Shown here piece by piece: positions 29,181 to 38,394 of a stretch of DNA of 64,000 nt. The notes below the pieces were generated by a model. That model was given only the letters and a program-made list of their open reading frames with translations. It was not told the DNA's origin and did no database searches. Every line of letters starts with the position of its first letter. Position 1 is the first letter of the stretch. The position numbers and the translations under genes were made by a program. Where the stretch lies: NCBI RefSeq assembly GCF_009901565.1, contig NZ_WXEW01000009.1:372001-436000 (forward strand), read 5' to 3'. This stretch comes from Herbidospora solisilvae. Lineage in GTDB: Bacteria > Actinomycetota > Actinomycetes > Streptosporangiales > Streptosporangiaceae.

Positions 29181-30147
29181 TGGGCGCGGTCAGTCGCCGG
29201 CGGAACACCCAGTAGGTCCACGCCTGGTAGGCCAGCACGACCGGGGTGAAGATCGCCGCCACCCAGGTCATCACGCTCAGGGTGTACGGGGTGGAGCTCG
29301 CGTTCGTCACGGTCAGGCTGTTGGCCGGGTCGAGCGCGGGCATGACGTCGGGCCACAGGCCGCCGAACAGCGTGGCGGTGATCGCGACGATGGCGACGGT
29401 GTTGGCCGTGAACGCCCAGCCGTCACGCCGCCCGATGAGCGCCAATGCGGCGGCGATGCCGGCCGCCGCCACGACGGTGGTGACCCAGGTGGCTGGTTTC
29501 GGGTCGTTCAGCTGCGTGAGCAGCAGGAACAGCCCTCCTGCCAGGAAGGCGGCCAGCCCGGCCTGCCGTCCGATACGAGCGGAGGTCTGGCGCAGTTCGC
29601 CGTTTGTGCGCAGGGTGAGGAACAGAGCCCCGTGGAAGGTGAACAGCGCGAGCGTGGTCACCCCGCCGAGCAGGGCGTAGGGGCTGAGCAGGGTGAGCAG
29701 ATTCCCGGTGAACTCGTGCCGGGCATCCAGGGGGACGCCTCGCACGATGTTGGCGAAGGCGACGCCCCACAGAAATGCGGGGGCGAGGGAGCCCCAGAAG
29801 AAGGTGCGGTCCCAGCCCCGGGTGGAATCGCTCTTGTTGCGATACTCCAGGGCGATCCCGCGGGCGATCAGGGCCAGCAGGATGAGGAACAGCGGCAGGT
29901 AGAAGCCGCTGAACAGGGTGGCATACCACTCTGGGAACGCGGCGAACGTCGCGCCGCCCGCGACCAGCAGCCACACCTCGTTGCCGTCCCAGACAGGTCC
30001 GATCGAGGCCACGACCAGCCTGCGATCGGCCTCGTCGCGCGACACGTACGGCAGCAGCACACCGACCCCGAAGTCGAAGCCCTCCAGGACGAAGTAACCG
30101 GTCCACAGGACCGCGATCAGGATGAACCAGATGGTGGTGAGTTCCAT
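29149..30147 (-). CDS. cydB: Cytochrome bd oxidase subunit II
   Basis: [20 protein letters not shown] and [19 protein letters not shown] are the hallmark N-terminus of CydB, followed by [20 protein letters not shown] and [13 protein letters not shown]. Eight or nine transmembrane helices are expected over 332 residues. It pairs with CydA to form the high-affinity quinol oxidase of the inner membrane, which works at very low oxygen and does not pump protons. It lies 9 bp after cydA. No CydDC assembly transporter is visible in this window. Confidence 0.96.
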   Translation of the reverse strand: MELTTIWFILIAVLWTGYFVLEGFDFGVGVLLPYVSRDEADRRLVVASIGPVWDGNEVWLLVAGGATFAAFPEWYATLFSGFYLPLFLILLALIARGIALEYRNKSDSTRGWDRTFFWGSLAPAFLWGVAFANIVRGVPLDARHEFTGNLLTLLSPYALLGGVTTLALFTFHGALFLTLRTNGELRQTSARIGRQAGLAAFLAGGLFLLLTQLNDPKPATWVTTVVAAAGIAAALALIGRRDGWAFTANTVAIVAITATLFGGLWPDVMPALDPANSLTVTNASSTPYTLSVMTWVAAIFTPVVLAYQAWTYWVFRRRLTAPRDESPVRQGS

Positions 30148-30156
30148 GGGGGCCTT

Positions 30157-31542
30157 CTAGTAGGAGAGAGCCGGCGCGGCCGGGACGGTTTCGGTGCCGG
30201 ACTCGGGGTCGGGCCCGAGTCGGGTGAACTTGATCAGCAGCCGGATCTCGACGGCGGCGAGGACGGCGTACACGAGAGTGAAACCGACCAACGTGAGGGC
30301 CACCTCTGGCACGTTCGCGCCCGGGGAGACGGCGGCGGCGGTGCGCATCACGCCGAAGACGGTCCACGGCTGGCGGCCCATCTCGGTGAAGATCCAGCCG
30401 AGGGAGTTGGCCAGGAACGGCAGCCCGATGCCGAGCAGGGCGATCCGGGTGAACCAGGGACCGCCGGGGAAGCGCCCGCGACGCATCAGCCAGAGTCCGG
30501 CCAGGGCGAGCAGCGCGGCCAGCGCGCCGAAGCCGATCATCAGGCGGAACGACCAGTAGGCGATTCCGACGACCGGCTTGTAGTCGCCGGGGCCGTAGGT
30601 GGCCTCGTAGCGTTTCTGCACGTCGTTGATGCCTTCGACGGCGCCGTCAAGGCTGTTGGTGGCCAGCAGGCTGAGTCCGTTGGGCACCTGGACGTTGACG
30701 GAGTTGCGGCCGTTCTCGACGTCACCGATCGCGAACAACGAGAACCCGGCCGAGGTCTCGTCCTCCCAGAGGGCTTCGGCCGCCGCCATCTTCATCGGCT
30801 GCTGCTCGGTCATGATCTGGGCCTGCACGTGGCCCGACACCGCCACCCCGAGAGCCGCGACCAGGCCGACCGACATGGCCAGCCTCGCGGAGGTGCGGAA
30901 GATGGCCGCGTCCCGGTCACGGGCGATCTGCCAGACGCTGATACCGGCCATGAACGCCGCGGCCGTGGCGAACGCCCCGAAGATCACATGGGGGAAGGTG
31001 ACCAGCGTGGTGGAGTTGGTCAGCACCGCGCCGATGTCGGTCAGCTCGGCCCGTCCGCTCACGGGGTTGAGCCGGTATCCCACCGGATGCTGCATCCAGG
31101 AGTTGGCCGCGAGGATGAAGTACGCCGAGATGACCGTGCCGATGGAGGCCAGCCAGATGGTGGCCAGATGGACCCGGCGCGGCAGCCGGTCCCAACCGAA
31201 GATCCACAGCCCGAGGAACGTGGACTCCATGAAGAAGGCGATCAGCCCCTCCATGGCCAGCGGCGCGCCGAACACGTCACCGACGAAGCGCGAATAGGCG
31301 CTCCAGTTCATCCCGAACTGGAACTCCTGCACGATGCCGGTGACCACGCCCATCGCGAAGTTGATCAGAAAGAGCTTGCCCCAGAAGTGGGTCAGCCTCA
31401 GGTATCCGGGTTTCCCGGTGCGGTACCAGGCGGTCTGCAGACTCGCGACCAGCACCGACAGGCCGATGGTGAGCGGGACGAACAGGAAGTGGTAGACGGT
31501 CGTGATGCCGAACTGCCAGCGTGAGAGGTCGAGGACGTCCAT
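30157..31542 (-). CDS. cydA: Cytochrome bd oxidase subunit I
   Basis: MDVLDLSRWQFGITTVYHFL contains the conserved heme-ligand His18. GLIAFFMESTFLGLWIFGWD and the late EMGRQPWTVFGVMRT (GRQPW motif) are diagnostic of CydA. Its Q-loop is of the short type. At 461 residues it is complete. It is divergent from devR, and the shared 107-bp gap holds two DevR-like sites, so oxygen limitation should induce both. Together with cydB it would sustain respiration under microaerobic conditions. Confidence 0.97.
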   Translation of the reverse strand: MDVLDLSRWQFGITTVYHFLFVPLTIGLSVLVASLQTAWYRTGKPGYLRLTHFWGKLFLINFAMGVVTGIVQEFQFGMNWSAYSRFVGDVFGAPLAMEGLIAFFMESTFLGLWIFGWDRLPRRVHLATIWLASIGTVISAYFILAANSWMQHPVGYRLNPVSGRAELTDIGAVLTNSTTLVTFPHVIFGAFATAAAFMAGISVWQIARDRDAAIFRTSARLAMSVGLVAALGVAVSGHVQAQIMTEQQPMKMAAAEALWEDETSAGFSLFAIGDVENGRNSVNVQVPNGLSLLATNSLDGAVEGINDVQKRYEATYGPGDYKPVVGIAYWSFRLMIGFGALAALLALAGLWLMRRGRFPGGPWFTRIALLGIGLPFLANSLGWIFTEMGRQPWTVFGVMRTAAAVSPGANVPEVALTLVGFTLVYAVLAAVEIRLLIKFTRLGPDPESGTETVPAAPALSY

Positions 31543-31578
31543 GGTGGGAGCGTGGAGGGCCGGATGTGGCCGTCCCCA

Positions 31579-31614
31579 GGGGACTCGGTCCTCGCACGGC
31601 AGGACCTTGGTCCC
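31579..31614. promoter_or_regulatory. Tandem DevR-like boxes between cydA and devR
   Basis: AGGACCTTGGTCCC (31601-31614) and GGGGACTCGGTCCT (31579-31592) have centres 22 bp apart. They lie 35 bp before the devR ATG and 37 bp before the cydA ATG (edge distances), so they could serve both divergent promoters and autoregulate devR. Confidence 0.75.
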
Positions 31615-31649
31615 TGTTGCGTTATGTCCGGTAAAAGTAAATTGGCGGC

Positions 31650-32291
31650 ATGATTCGGGTTTTTCTTGTCGATGATCACGAGGTCGTCCGGCGCGGTGTC
31701 GCCGCGCTCCTGGACAGCGAGGACGACATCGAGGTGATCGGCGAGGCCGGCACCGCGGAGTCGGCGATCGCGCGCATCCCCGCCCTGCGCCCCGATGTCG
31801 CGGTGCTCGACATGCGGCTGCCCGACGGCAACGGCGTGGAGATCTGCCGCGAGGTGCGCAACCGGGTGCCCGGTCTGGCGTGCCTCATGCTGACTTCGTA
31901 CGCCGATGACGAGGCGCTGTTCCAGGCGGTCATGGCAGGCGCGTCGGGTTACGTCCTCAAGCAGATCCACGGGTCCGACCTGGTGGGGGCCGTGCGCACG
32001 GTGGCGGCCGGGCAGTCGCTGCTGGATCCCCAGACCACCGCCGCGATGCTGCACCGGCTGCGCGACGACGCGGCGCGCAAGGATCCCCTGGCCGCGCTGA
32101 CCGACCAGGAGCGCCGCATCCTGGAGTACATCGGCGAGGGGCTGACCAACCGCCAGATCGGCGAGCACATGTTCCTGGCCGAGAAGACGGTGAAGAACTA
32201 CGTGTCCACCCTGCTCACCAAGCTCAGCATGCAGCGCCGCACCCAGGTGGCCGCCCTGGCCGCGCGCCTCCAGGCCGACCGGCACGACTGA
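31650..32291 (+). CDS. devR: DevR/DosR-like response regulator (213 aa)
   Basis: NarL/FixJ-type regulator. The receiver domain has the acidic pair in LVDDHEV, phospho-acceptor Asp54 in VLDMRLPDG and the lysine in YVLKQIHG. The C-terminal LuxR-type HTH reads LTDQERRILEYIGEGLTNRQ and HMFLAEKTVKNYVSTLLTKL, nearly the DosR/DevR recognition helix of M. tuberculosis (FLAEKTVKNYVS). Streptomyces coelicolor OsdR is the described relative. The convergent kinase gene ends 8 bp away. It is the expected activator of the nine box-bearing promoters in this window. Confidence 0.95.
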   Translation: MIRVFLVDDHEVVRRGVAALLDSEDDIEVIGEAGTAESAIARIPALRPDVAVLDMRLPDGNGVEICREVRNRVPGLACLMLTSYADDEALFQAVMAGASGYVLKQIHGSDLVGAVRTVAAGQSLLDPQTTAAMLHRLRDDAARKDPLAALTDQERRILEYIGEGLTNRQIGEHMFLAEKTVKNYVSTLLTKLSMQRRTQVAALAARLQADRHD

Positions 32292-32299
32292 CGGCTCTG

Positions 32300-33988
32300 T
32301 CAGCCGGTCGGGACGCTCCAGCGCAGCAGCGTCCCACCGAGTGCGCCCGGACCCGCCTCGAACGTGCCGCCCAGCTGGTCGGCCCGGTCGTCCAGGTTGC
32401 GCAGCCCGCTCCTGCGGCCGTCCGGGGACAGGCCGACACCGTTGTCCTCCACCGTCAGCGTGATGTTCCCGCCGCCGACCTCCGCCGTGACCTGGGCCCG
32501 GGTCGCCTTCGCGTGTCGGACGAGGTTCGACAGCGCCTCTCTGAGAACGGCGAGCAGGTGTTCGGCGACGGGTTCCGGGACGGCGTTGTCGAGCGGCCCC
32601 TCCAGCCGCAGTCCCGGAAGGAACCCCAGGTGCCCTCGGGTTCCCTCGACGAGATCGACGATCTGCGCGCGCAGACCCGAGCCGCCCGGCCCGAGCGGCC
32701 CCTGGAGCGCGAAGATCGTGGCCCGGATCTGGCGGATCGTGGCGTCGAGCTCGTCGATGGCGTGCTGGACGCGGGAGGCCCCTTCGGGCCGGTCGACCAG
32801 CCGGATGGTGCTCATCAGGGTCATCGCCACCGCGAACAGCCGCTGGATGACCACGTCGTGCAGGTCTTTGGCAATGCGGTCGCGGTCTTCCAGCAAGCCC
32901 AGGCGCTCGGCGTCTCTCCTCGCTTCGGCCAGCTCAAGCGCGATGGCGGCCTGGCCGGCGAAGGAGTGCAGCATGCGCACCGTCGAGGGGGCGAACGGAA
33001 CGCGCCCTGGCCGTTTGCCGAAGGTCAGCACGCCCCTGATCGATCCGGCCGCGCCCAGCGGGACGGCGGTGGCGGGACCGATCGGCAGGCTGTCGAAGGT
33101 CTCGTAGTCGGTCGCGGCCAGGTCGCGGACCGTGACCGGCTCGCCGGTCCGGTAGGCCTGGCCGGCCAGCGTCCCGTCGATGCCGATCTCGGTGCCCAGC
33201 AGGCTTTCGGCGCCTTCGGAGATCAGCACGCGCAGCGCCCGGCCGTCGTCGATGGGGAAGAGGATCGAGGCGACGTCGGCGTCCGCCATGTCCCGGACGT
33301 TCCGGGCCACCTGGTTGAGCACGTCGCCGACGTCCGCGCCGGACAGCAGGCTTGTCGTGACCTCGGAGCTGGCCTGCAACCAGATCTCCCGGCGGTGGGT
33401 CTCGCCGTAGAGGCGGGCGTTCTCGATGGCCACGCCGGCGGCCGTGGCGAGGGCGATGACGACGGCCTCGTCCTCTTCGTCGAAGTCGGCTCCGCCGCGT
33501 TTCTCGGTGAGGTAGAGGTTGCCGAAGACCTCCTCACGGAGTCTCAGGGGGACGCCGAGAAAGGAACCCATCGGCGGGTGGCCGGGGGGAAACCCGTACG
33601 ACTCGGGATGGTCGGAGATTCGGGACATCCGCAGTGGCCGGGGCTCTTTGATCAGCAGTCCGAGCAGGCCGAGACCGTGGGGCCAGTGTTCGATCCGGGC
33701 GATCTCCTCCTCGCTGAGGCCGACCGGGATGAACTCCAGCAGGGTGTTCTCCTCGCCGATCACGCCGAGGGCGCCGTAGCTGGCGTCCACCAGTTGGGTC
33801 GCGGTCTCGACGATGCGCCGGAGCACCGTCTCGAGCTGGAGGTCGCTGCCGACCAGGACGACGGCTTCCAGGAGTGTGTGGACCCGGTCGCGGGTGGCGA
33901 GCACCGCCTCCAGGCGTGATTGGAGCTCGGCGAGCAGCTCGTCCAGGCGCATGCTCGGAATCAGAGGATGCGTTCCCCCCGTGGTCAT
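32300..33988 (-). CDS. devS: DevS/DosT-like GAF-GAF heme sensor kinase (562 aa)
   Basis: Two GAF domains (about 55-195 and 220-360) precede a HisKA_3 dimerisation domain (RIAKDLHDVVIQRLF, His377) and an HATPase (VEDNGVGLSPDG, LRNLDDRADQLGG). The first GAF has YGFPPGHPPMGSFLGVPL. Its His137 lies where DosS/DosT-type sensors place the heme-iron ligand (from memory of the family), so it probably senses O2, NO or redox through heme. I chose ATG 33988 (MTTGGTHPLI); MRLDELLAEL at 33952 is an alternative. A DevR-like box lies 29 bp upstream, suggesting positive feedback. Confidence 0.93.
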   Translation of the reverse strand: MTTGGTHPLIPSMRLDELLAELQSRLEAVLATRDRVHTLLEAVVLVGSDLQLETVLRRIVETATQLVDASYGALGVIGEENTLLEFIPVGLSEEEIARIEHWPHGLGLLGLLIKEPRPLRMSRISDHPESYGFPPGHPPMGSFLGVPLRLREEVFGNLYLTEKRGGADFDEEDEAVVIALATAAGVAIENARLYGETHRREIWLQASSEVTTSLLSGADVGDVLNQVARNVRDMADADVASILFPIDDGRALRVLISEGAESLLGTEIGIDGTLAGQAYRTGEPVTVRDLAATDYETFDSLPIGPATAVPLGAAGSIRGVLTFGKRPGRVPFAPSTVRMLHSFAGQAAIALELAEARRDAERLGLLEDRDRIAKDLHDVVIQRLFAVAMTLMSTIRLVDRPEGASRVQHAIDELDATIRQIRATIFALQGPLGPGGSGLRAQIVDLVEGTRGHLGFLPGLRLEGPLDNAVPEPVAEHLLAVLREALSNLVRHAKATRAQVTAEVGGGNITLTVEDNGVGLSPDGRRSGLRNLDDRADQLGGTFEAGPGALGGTLLRWSVPTG

Positions 33989-34016
33989 TTCCGAATTGTG
34001 GCACCAAGTGCATCGG

Positions 34017-34052
34017 TGGACCAAAGTCCCTGACCGCAGAGCCCTCCGGCCC
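34017..34052. promoter_or_regulatory. DevR-like boxes between devS and acg-like gene
   Basis: TGGACCAAAGTCCC (34017-34030) is followed 22 bp later (centre to centre) by the weak GAGCCCTCCGGCCC (34039-34052). The first lies 29 bp before devS; the second is 61 bp before the divergent nitroreductase start. Confidence 0.68.
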
Positions 34053-34112
34053 TGCGGCAGGCGGGACGGCGGGCGAGAACCTGGAGGCAGAGCCCGTTAA
34101 GGAGGCTTTGCC

Positions 34113-35039
34113 ATGATCACTCCGCTCGCCACCGATCTTGGGACACGCCGGCTCCTGATCGCAGCCGGAGAGGCGCCGTCGGTGCAGAACACCCAGCCGT
34201 GGCGGTTCCGGGTCGTGCGCCGCGAGTACGTCGAGCTGTCCGCCGACCCGGATCGCCGGCTGACGGTGGGGGACCCCCGCGCCAGGTCGCTGCACGTGAG
34301 CTGCGGTGCCGCCCTGCTCAACCTCCGGCTGGCCGTCCGGCAGACGGGTCACCACCCGCTGGTGTGGCTGATGCCCGAACCCGGCCTGCTGGCCGCCGTG
34401 CGCCTCAAGGAGACCGAGGCGCCCCTCCCCGCCGAGCGCCGTCTGTACGCCGCCATCCCCGCCCGCAGGACCAACCGCGAGCCCTACGACGATCGGGCCG
34501 TGCCCGCCGGGATCATCGGCGATATGAAGATCGCCGCCAGCCGGGAGGGCGCCTGCCTGGTCGTCCTCGACCGCACCGGGGTTCATGAGCTGCTCGAATA
34601 TGTGGCCATCGCGGAGGACGAACTGGGCCGCGACGGCGACTATCAGGCGGAGCTCACCCGGTGGGCGGTGCCCGACTACGTTCGCGGCCCCGGCCCGGAC
34701 GGCGACCCGCCCGTGACCCGCAACCTCGGCCGGCGGTACCGGTCGGCCACGTTCGAGGCGCGTCCGCGGATCGCCGTCCTCACCACGCCCGGTGACGGGC
34801 CGGTCGACTGGCTGCGCGCCGGGCAGGCCCTCGAACGGGTGCTCCTCGTCGCCACCGCCGCCGGGCTGTCCACGTCCTTCCTGAACCAGCCGCTCGACCT
34901 GCGCGACATGCGCGGCCACACCGACCCCCGCCACCGGCGCGGGCATCCACAAATGATCATCAGGTTCGGCTTCGGCCCGCCCGTGCCGCGCGCGCCCCGC
35001 CGTCCCGTGACTGAACTGGAGATCCACCATGTCCGATGA
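34113..35039 (+). CDS. Acg-like nitroreductase (308 aa)
   Basis: RRLLIAAGEAPSVQNTQPWR, VSCGAALLNLRLAV and a C-terminal GLSTSFLNQPLDLRD with HPQMIIRFGFG are the Acg/Rv3131-type nitroreductase hallmarks. These proteins carry an FMN pocket that in characterised Acg is occluded, suggesting flavin storage or sequestration rather than nitro-reduction. AAGGAGG sits just before the ATG at 34113. Its stop overlaps the next gene's start by 11 bp, so it is co-translated with the acetate-CoA ligase fusion. It lacks the CBS part of the homologue at 20192. Confidence 0.92.
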   Translation: MITPLATDLGTRRLLIAAGEAPSVQNTQPWRFRVVRREYVELSADPDRRLTVGDPRARSLHVSCGAALLNLRLAVRQTGHHPLVWLMPEPGLLAAVRLKETEAPLPAERRLYAAIPARRTNREPYDDRAVPAGIIGDMKIAASREGACLVVLDRTGVHELLEYVAIAEDELGRDGDYQAELTRWAVPDYVRGPGPDGDPPVTRNLGRRYRSATFEARPRIAVLTTPGDGPVDWLRAGQALERVLLVATAAGLSTSFLNQPLDLRDMRGHTDPRHRRGHPQMIIRFGFGPPVPRAPRRPVTELEIHHVR

Positions 35040-37626
35040 ATGCGACGTCCTGCTGCGCGACGGCGGCATCGCCCACATACGTCCGCTTGGCCCCGGCGAC
35101 GTGCCGGAACTGCACGAACTGGTGGAACGCGTCTCCGAGAAATCCGCGTACCTGCGGTTCTTCACCGGAGGCCGGGCGACGGCGCACGCGTACATGGACG
35201 CGATCGCCCGGCCCGGCCATCACGGCCGTGTGCTGGTCGCCTTGGTGGCGGGACGGCTCGCCGCCGTCGCCGAGTACATCCCGGACGCGGACGGCGCCGC
35301 CGACCTCGGCGTCCTCGTGGACGACGCCCTGCACGGCACCGGCCTGGGCACGCTGCTCATCGAGCACCTGGCCCTCGCCGCCGCGGCCGAGGGGGTGACC
35401 CGCTTCGTCGCCGACGTCCTGACCGAGAACAAGGTCATGCTCGACGTGCTCTCCCACGTGGGCCTGCCGGTCGAGATCACCCGCAGTGGCCCGGACACCC
35501 GCGTGATCGTGGCGCTCACCGCGGGAAGTCGCCTGGCCGGGACCATCGCGGCCCGCGATCACGAGGCCGAACGCGCCTCGCTGCGACGGGTGCTGGAACC
35601 ACGCGCCGTGGCTGTCGTCGGGGCCGGCCGCGATCCCGGCTCGGTGGGGCACAAGGTTCTGCGCAACCTGATAGACGGCGGATTCCCCGGCACGATCTAC
35701 CCCGTCAACCCGCACGCCGACGAGATCGCCGGTTGGCCGGCCTACCCCTCCCTGGCCATGCTGCCCGAGCGGGTCGACGTCGTCGTGGTGGCGGTCCCCG
35801 CGAAGGCGGTCCCGGACGTGGCCCGCGACTGCGCGGCGACGGGGGTGCGCGGCCTGGTGGTCCTGTCGGCCGGGTTCGCCGAGCATGGCGGCAAGGACGC
35901 CGAACGCGAACTCCTGACGATCTGCCGCACGGCGGGGATGCGCCTGATCGGCCCCAACTGCCTGGGCATCGTCAACACCGCCGCCCACCTGAACGCCAGC
36001 TTCCTGCGCGGCACGCCGGAACCGGGCGGTGTCGCGGTGCTGTCCCAGTCGGGGGCGGTCGGCGCGGTGCTGCTCGACCGGTTGCCGATCTCCTCGTTCG
36101 TGTCGGTCGGCAACAAGGCCGACGTCAGCGGCAACGACCTGTTGGAGTACTGGGAGGACGACGAGGCCACCCGGGTCGTCGCCCTCTACCTGGAGTCGTT
36201 CGGCAACCCCCGCCGATTCGCCCGGATCGCCGCCCGCGTGGGCCGCCGCAAGCCCGTCCTGCTGGTCAAGAGCGGCCGGTCGGAGGCCGGTGACCGGGCC
36301 GTGCGTTCCCACACCGCCGCCGCCGCGACTCCGGACATCGCCGTCGACGCGCTGGTCCGCGCGGCCGGGGTGATCCGCCTCGACAGCATCCGCGACATGT
36401 ACGACACCGCCCGGCTCCTGGAGACGCAGCCGTTGCCCGCCGGTCGACGGGTGGCGATCGTCGGCAACTCGGGCGGCCCGGAGGCCATGACCGCCGACAC
36501 CTGCGAGCGCGCCGGACTGGCCGTCCCAGCGCTCACCCCCGGTGCCGAACTGCGGCGCAGGTTCCCCTCCGCCGCGCTCGGCAACCCCGTCGACCTGGGC
36601 GCCGAGGCGTCCGCCGACGACATCGGGCTGGCGATCGAGAGCGCCCTGGCCGACGACCAGGTGGACGTCGTCCTGGTCGTCTACACCCCGCCCTTCGGTT
36701 CGGGCGCGCCGGCCACCAAGGAGGCCATCGCGAAGGCCACCCGCCATGCGGTCAAGCCGGTCATCGCCTGCGTCCTGGGCGAGGACGGCCTCATCGACGG
36801 CCGGGTGCCGTGTTACGCCTATCCGGAGCAGGCCGTCCAGGCGCTGGCCCGGGTGGTCGACTACACGAAGTGGCGGAACTCGCCAGCCGAGGAGGTGGAG
36901 ACAGGCGGCTTCGACGACCTCACCGCCCGGGCGCTGCTGTCGGGCCAGGCCCCCGAAGGATGGCTCGACGCCGACGCGCTCGACGGACTGCTCCGGCACT
37001 TCGGCATCCCGCTCGTCCAGACGATCAGCGTGGCCGACGCCGACGCGGCGGCCGAGGCGGCGGCCGCCCTGGGCGGCCCGGTGGTGCTGAAGGTCGTCGG
37101 CCCCGTCCACAAGAGCGACGTCGGCGGTGTACGGGTCGGCCTGGCCACACCGGAGGAGGTCAGGGCCGCGTTCACCGCGATGCGTGAGTCGATCGGCGCC
37201 GAGATGACCGGGGCCGTCGTCCAGCCGATGGTCGAACAGGGCACCGAGATCATCGTGGGCGGCGTCAACTATCCGGCCTTCGGCCCGCTGGTCATGGTCG
37301 GCATGGGCGGCGTCACCGCCGACCTGCTCGCCGACCGCGCCTTCCGGGTGCCGCCGTTCTCGGCGGCCACCGCCGAGGGGATGATCCGCGAGCTCCGCTC
37401 GCACCCCGTCCTGTACGGCTACCGCGGCAGGCCCCCGGCCGACGCCCAGGCGCTGGCAGAGGTCGTCAGAAGAGTGGGCCTGCTCATGGACGCCCTCCCG
37501 GAGGTCGCCGAACTCGACCTCAACCCGGTGATCGTCACCCCCGGCGGCGCGGTCGCCGTCGACGCCCGAATCAGACTGGCCCCGGCCGGACGCCCGCCCT
37601 CGCCGTTCATCCGCAGACTCCGCTGA
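35029..37626 (+). CDS. GNAT / acetate-CoA ligase (ADP-forming) fusion (865 aa)
   Basis: Domain order: GNAT acetyltransferase (about 1-165, with LHGTGLGTLLIEHL), CoA-binding fold (about 190-290, RAVAVVGAGRDPGSVGHKVL), succinyl-CoA-ligase-like domains (GPNCLGIVNT, GNKADVSGNDLLEYW), and an ATP-grasp beta part (about 650-865, VVLKVVGPVHKSDVGGVRVG). This resembles actinobacterial PatA-type protein acetyltransferases. However, His428 in RSHTAAA sits where ADP-forming acetyl-CoA synthetases have their phospho-histidine, so catalysis (acetyl-CoA + ADP + Pi giving acetate + ATP) looks possible. In this context it could harvest ATP from acetyl-CoA and/or control enzymes by lysine acetylation. Confidence 0.9.
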   Translation: MSDECDVLLRDGGIAHIRPLGPGDVPELHELVERVSEKSAYLRFFTGGRATAHAYMDAIARPGHHGRVLVALVAGRLAAVAEYIPDADGAADLGVLVDDALHGTGLGTLLIEHLALAAAAEGVTRFVADVLTENKVMLDVLSHVGLPVEITRSGPDTRVIVALTAGSRLAGTIAARDHEAERASLRRVLEPRAVAVVGAGRDPGSVGHKVLRNLIDGGFPGTIYPVNPHADEIAGWPAYPSLAMLPERVDVVVVAVPAKAVPDVARDCAATGVRGLVVLSAGFAEHGGKDAERELLTICRTAGMRLIGPNCLGIVNTAAHLNASFLRGTPEPGGVAVLSQSGAVGAVLLDRLPISSFVSVGNKADVSGNDLLEYWEDDEATRVVALYLESFGNPRRFARIAARVGRRKPVLLVKSGRSEAGDRAVRSHTAAAATPDIAVDALVRAAGVIRLDSIRDMYDTARLLETQPLPAGRRVAIVGNSGGPEAMTADTCERAGLAVPALTPGAELRRRFPSAALGNPVDLGAEASADDIGLAIESALADDQVDVVLVVYTPPFGSGAPATKEAIAKATRHAVKPVIACVLGEDGLIDGRVPCYAYPEQAVQALARVVDYTKWRNSPAEEVETGGFDDLTARALLSGQAPEGWLDADALDGLLRHFGIPLVQTISVADADAAAEAAAALGGPVVLKVVGPVHKSDVGGVRVGLATPEEVRAAFTAMRESIGAEMTGAVVQPMVEQGTEIIVGGVNYPAFGPLVMVGMGGVTADLLADRAFRVPPFSAATAEGMIRELRSHPVLYGYRGRPPADAQALAEVVRRVGLLMDALPEVAELDLNPVIVTPGGAVAVDARIRLAPAGRPPSPFIRRLR

Positions 37627-37637
37627 CAGGAGGAGAC

Positions 37638-38336
37638 ATGCGACCCACCGTACGAACCCTGATGACTCAGGAGGTTGTGACGGTTCATCCGGACGCGACC
37701 TTCAAGGAGGTCGCCGAGACCATCATCGGGAACGAGATCAGTGGAGTCCCGGTCGTCGGAGACGACGGCCGGGTGCTCGGCGTCATCTCCGAAGAGGACC
37801 TGCTGCGCAAGGAGCAGTTCCGCGAGCAGTACTACCGCGAGGGCTACCAGCCCCCGCTGCGCGCCCGTCTGCGTCATCGGCTGAATCACCGGCGCGACCC
37901 CGGACGCACGGCCCACGGTGACACGGCGGCCGAGTTGATGACCTCTCCGGCGGTGACCATCGGCCCGGACTTCTCGTGCGGGTGCGTGGCCCGGCTCATG
38001 GAGCGCGAGGACGTCAAGCGGCTGCCCGTGGTCGACGACGCCGGTCGGCTGATCGGCATGGTCAGCAGGCGTGACCTGATCAAGCCGTTCCTCCGCCCGG
38101 ACGCCGAACTGGCGGAGGAGATCGCCGGCGACGTCCTCGGAGGGCGCCTCGGCATCGACACCCGCGGCGTGCGCGTCATCGTGGAAGAAGGAATCGTCCG
38201 GCTCGGCGGGTCGACGCGCCGCAGGAGCGAGGGCGCCCTCGTCGCGCGTGTCGTCGAACGCGTCAACGGCGTCGTCGACGTCGTCAACGAGATGACGTGG
38301 ACACAGGACGACGGGGTCACCTGGTCCGGCCTCTGA
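37638..38336 (+). CDS. CBS-CBS-BON protein (232 aa)
   Basis: Two CBS modules (TLMTQEVVTVHPDATFKEVA; ELMTSPAVTIGPDFSCGCVA) joined by a basic linker (REGYQPPLRARLRHRL) are followed by a BON domain (about 165-230, GVRVIVEEGIVRLGG, VVERVNGVVDVVNEM). Bateman modules bind adenine nucleotides and BON domains often bind membranes or other proteins. It lies 11 bp after the acetate-CoA ligase fusion and ends at a strong bidirectional hairpin. Similar proteins are at 52168 and 53408; the partner at 38395 is more divergent. Confidence 0.9.
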   Translation: MRPTVRTLMTQEVVTVHPDATFKEVAETIIGNEISGVPVVGDDGRVLGVISEEDLLRKEQFREQYYREGYQPPLRARLRHRLNHRRDPGRTAHGDTAAELMTSPAVTIGPDFSCGCVARLMEREDVKRLPVVDDAGRLIGMVSRRDLIKPFLRPDAELAEEIAGDVLGGRLGIDTRGVRVIVEEGIVRLGGSTRRRSEGALVARVVERVNGVVDVVNEMTWTQDDGVTWSGL

Positions 38337-38344
38337 ACAATCGC

Positions 38345-38385
38345 GAAAGGCCGGCCCGGCGAGTGGATCGCCGGGCCGGCCTTTC
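38345..38385. terminator. Bidirectional hairpin terminator
   Basis: GAAAGGCCGGCCCGGCGA (38345-38362) pairs perfectly with 38368-38385 around a 5-base loop. It lies between two convergent CBS-BON genes and has short A/T ends on both sides, so it can terminate either transcript. Confidence 0.9.
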
Positions 38386-38394
38386 GTTCCGTGT

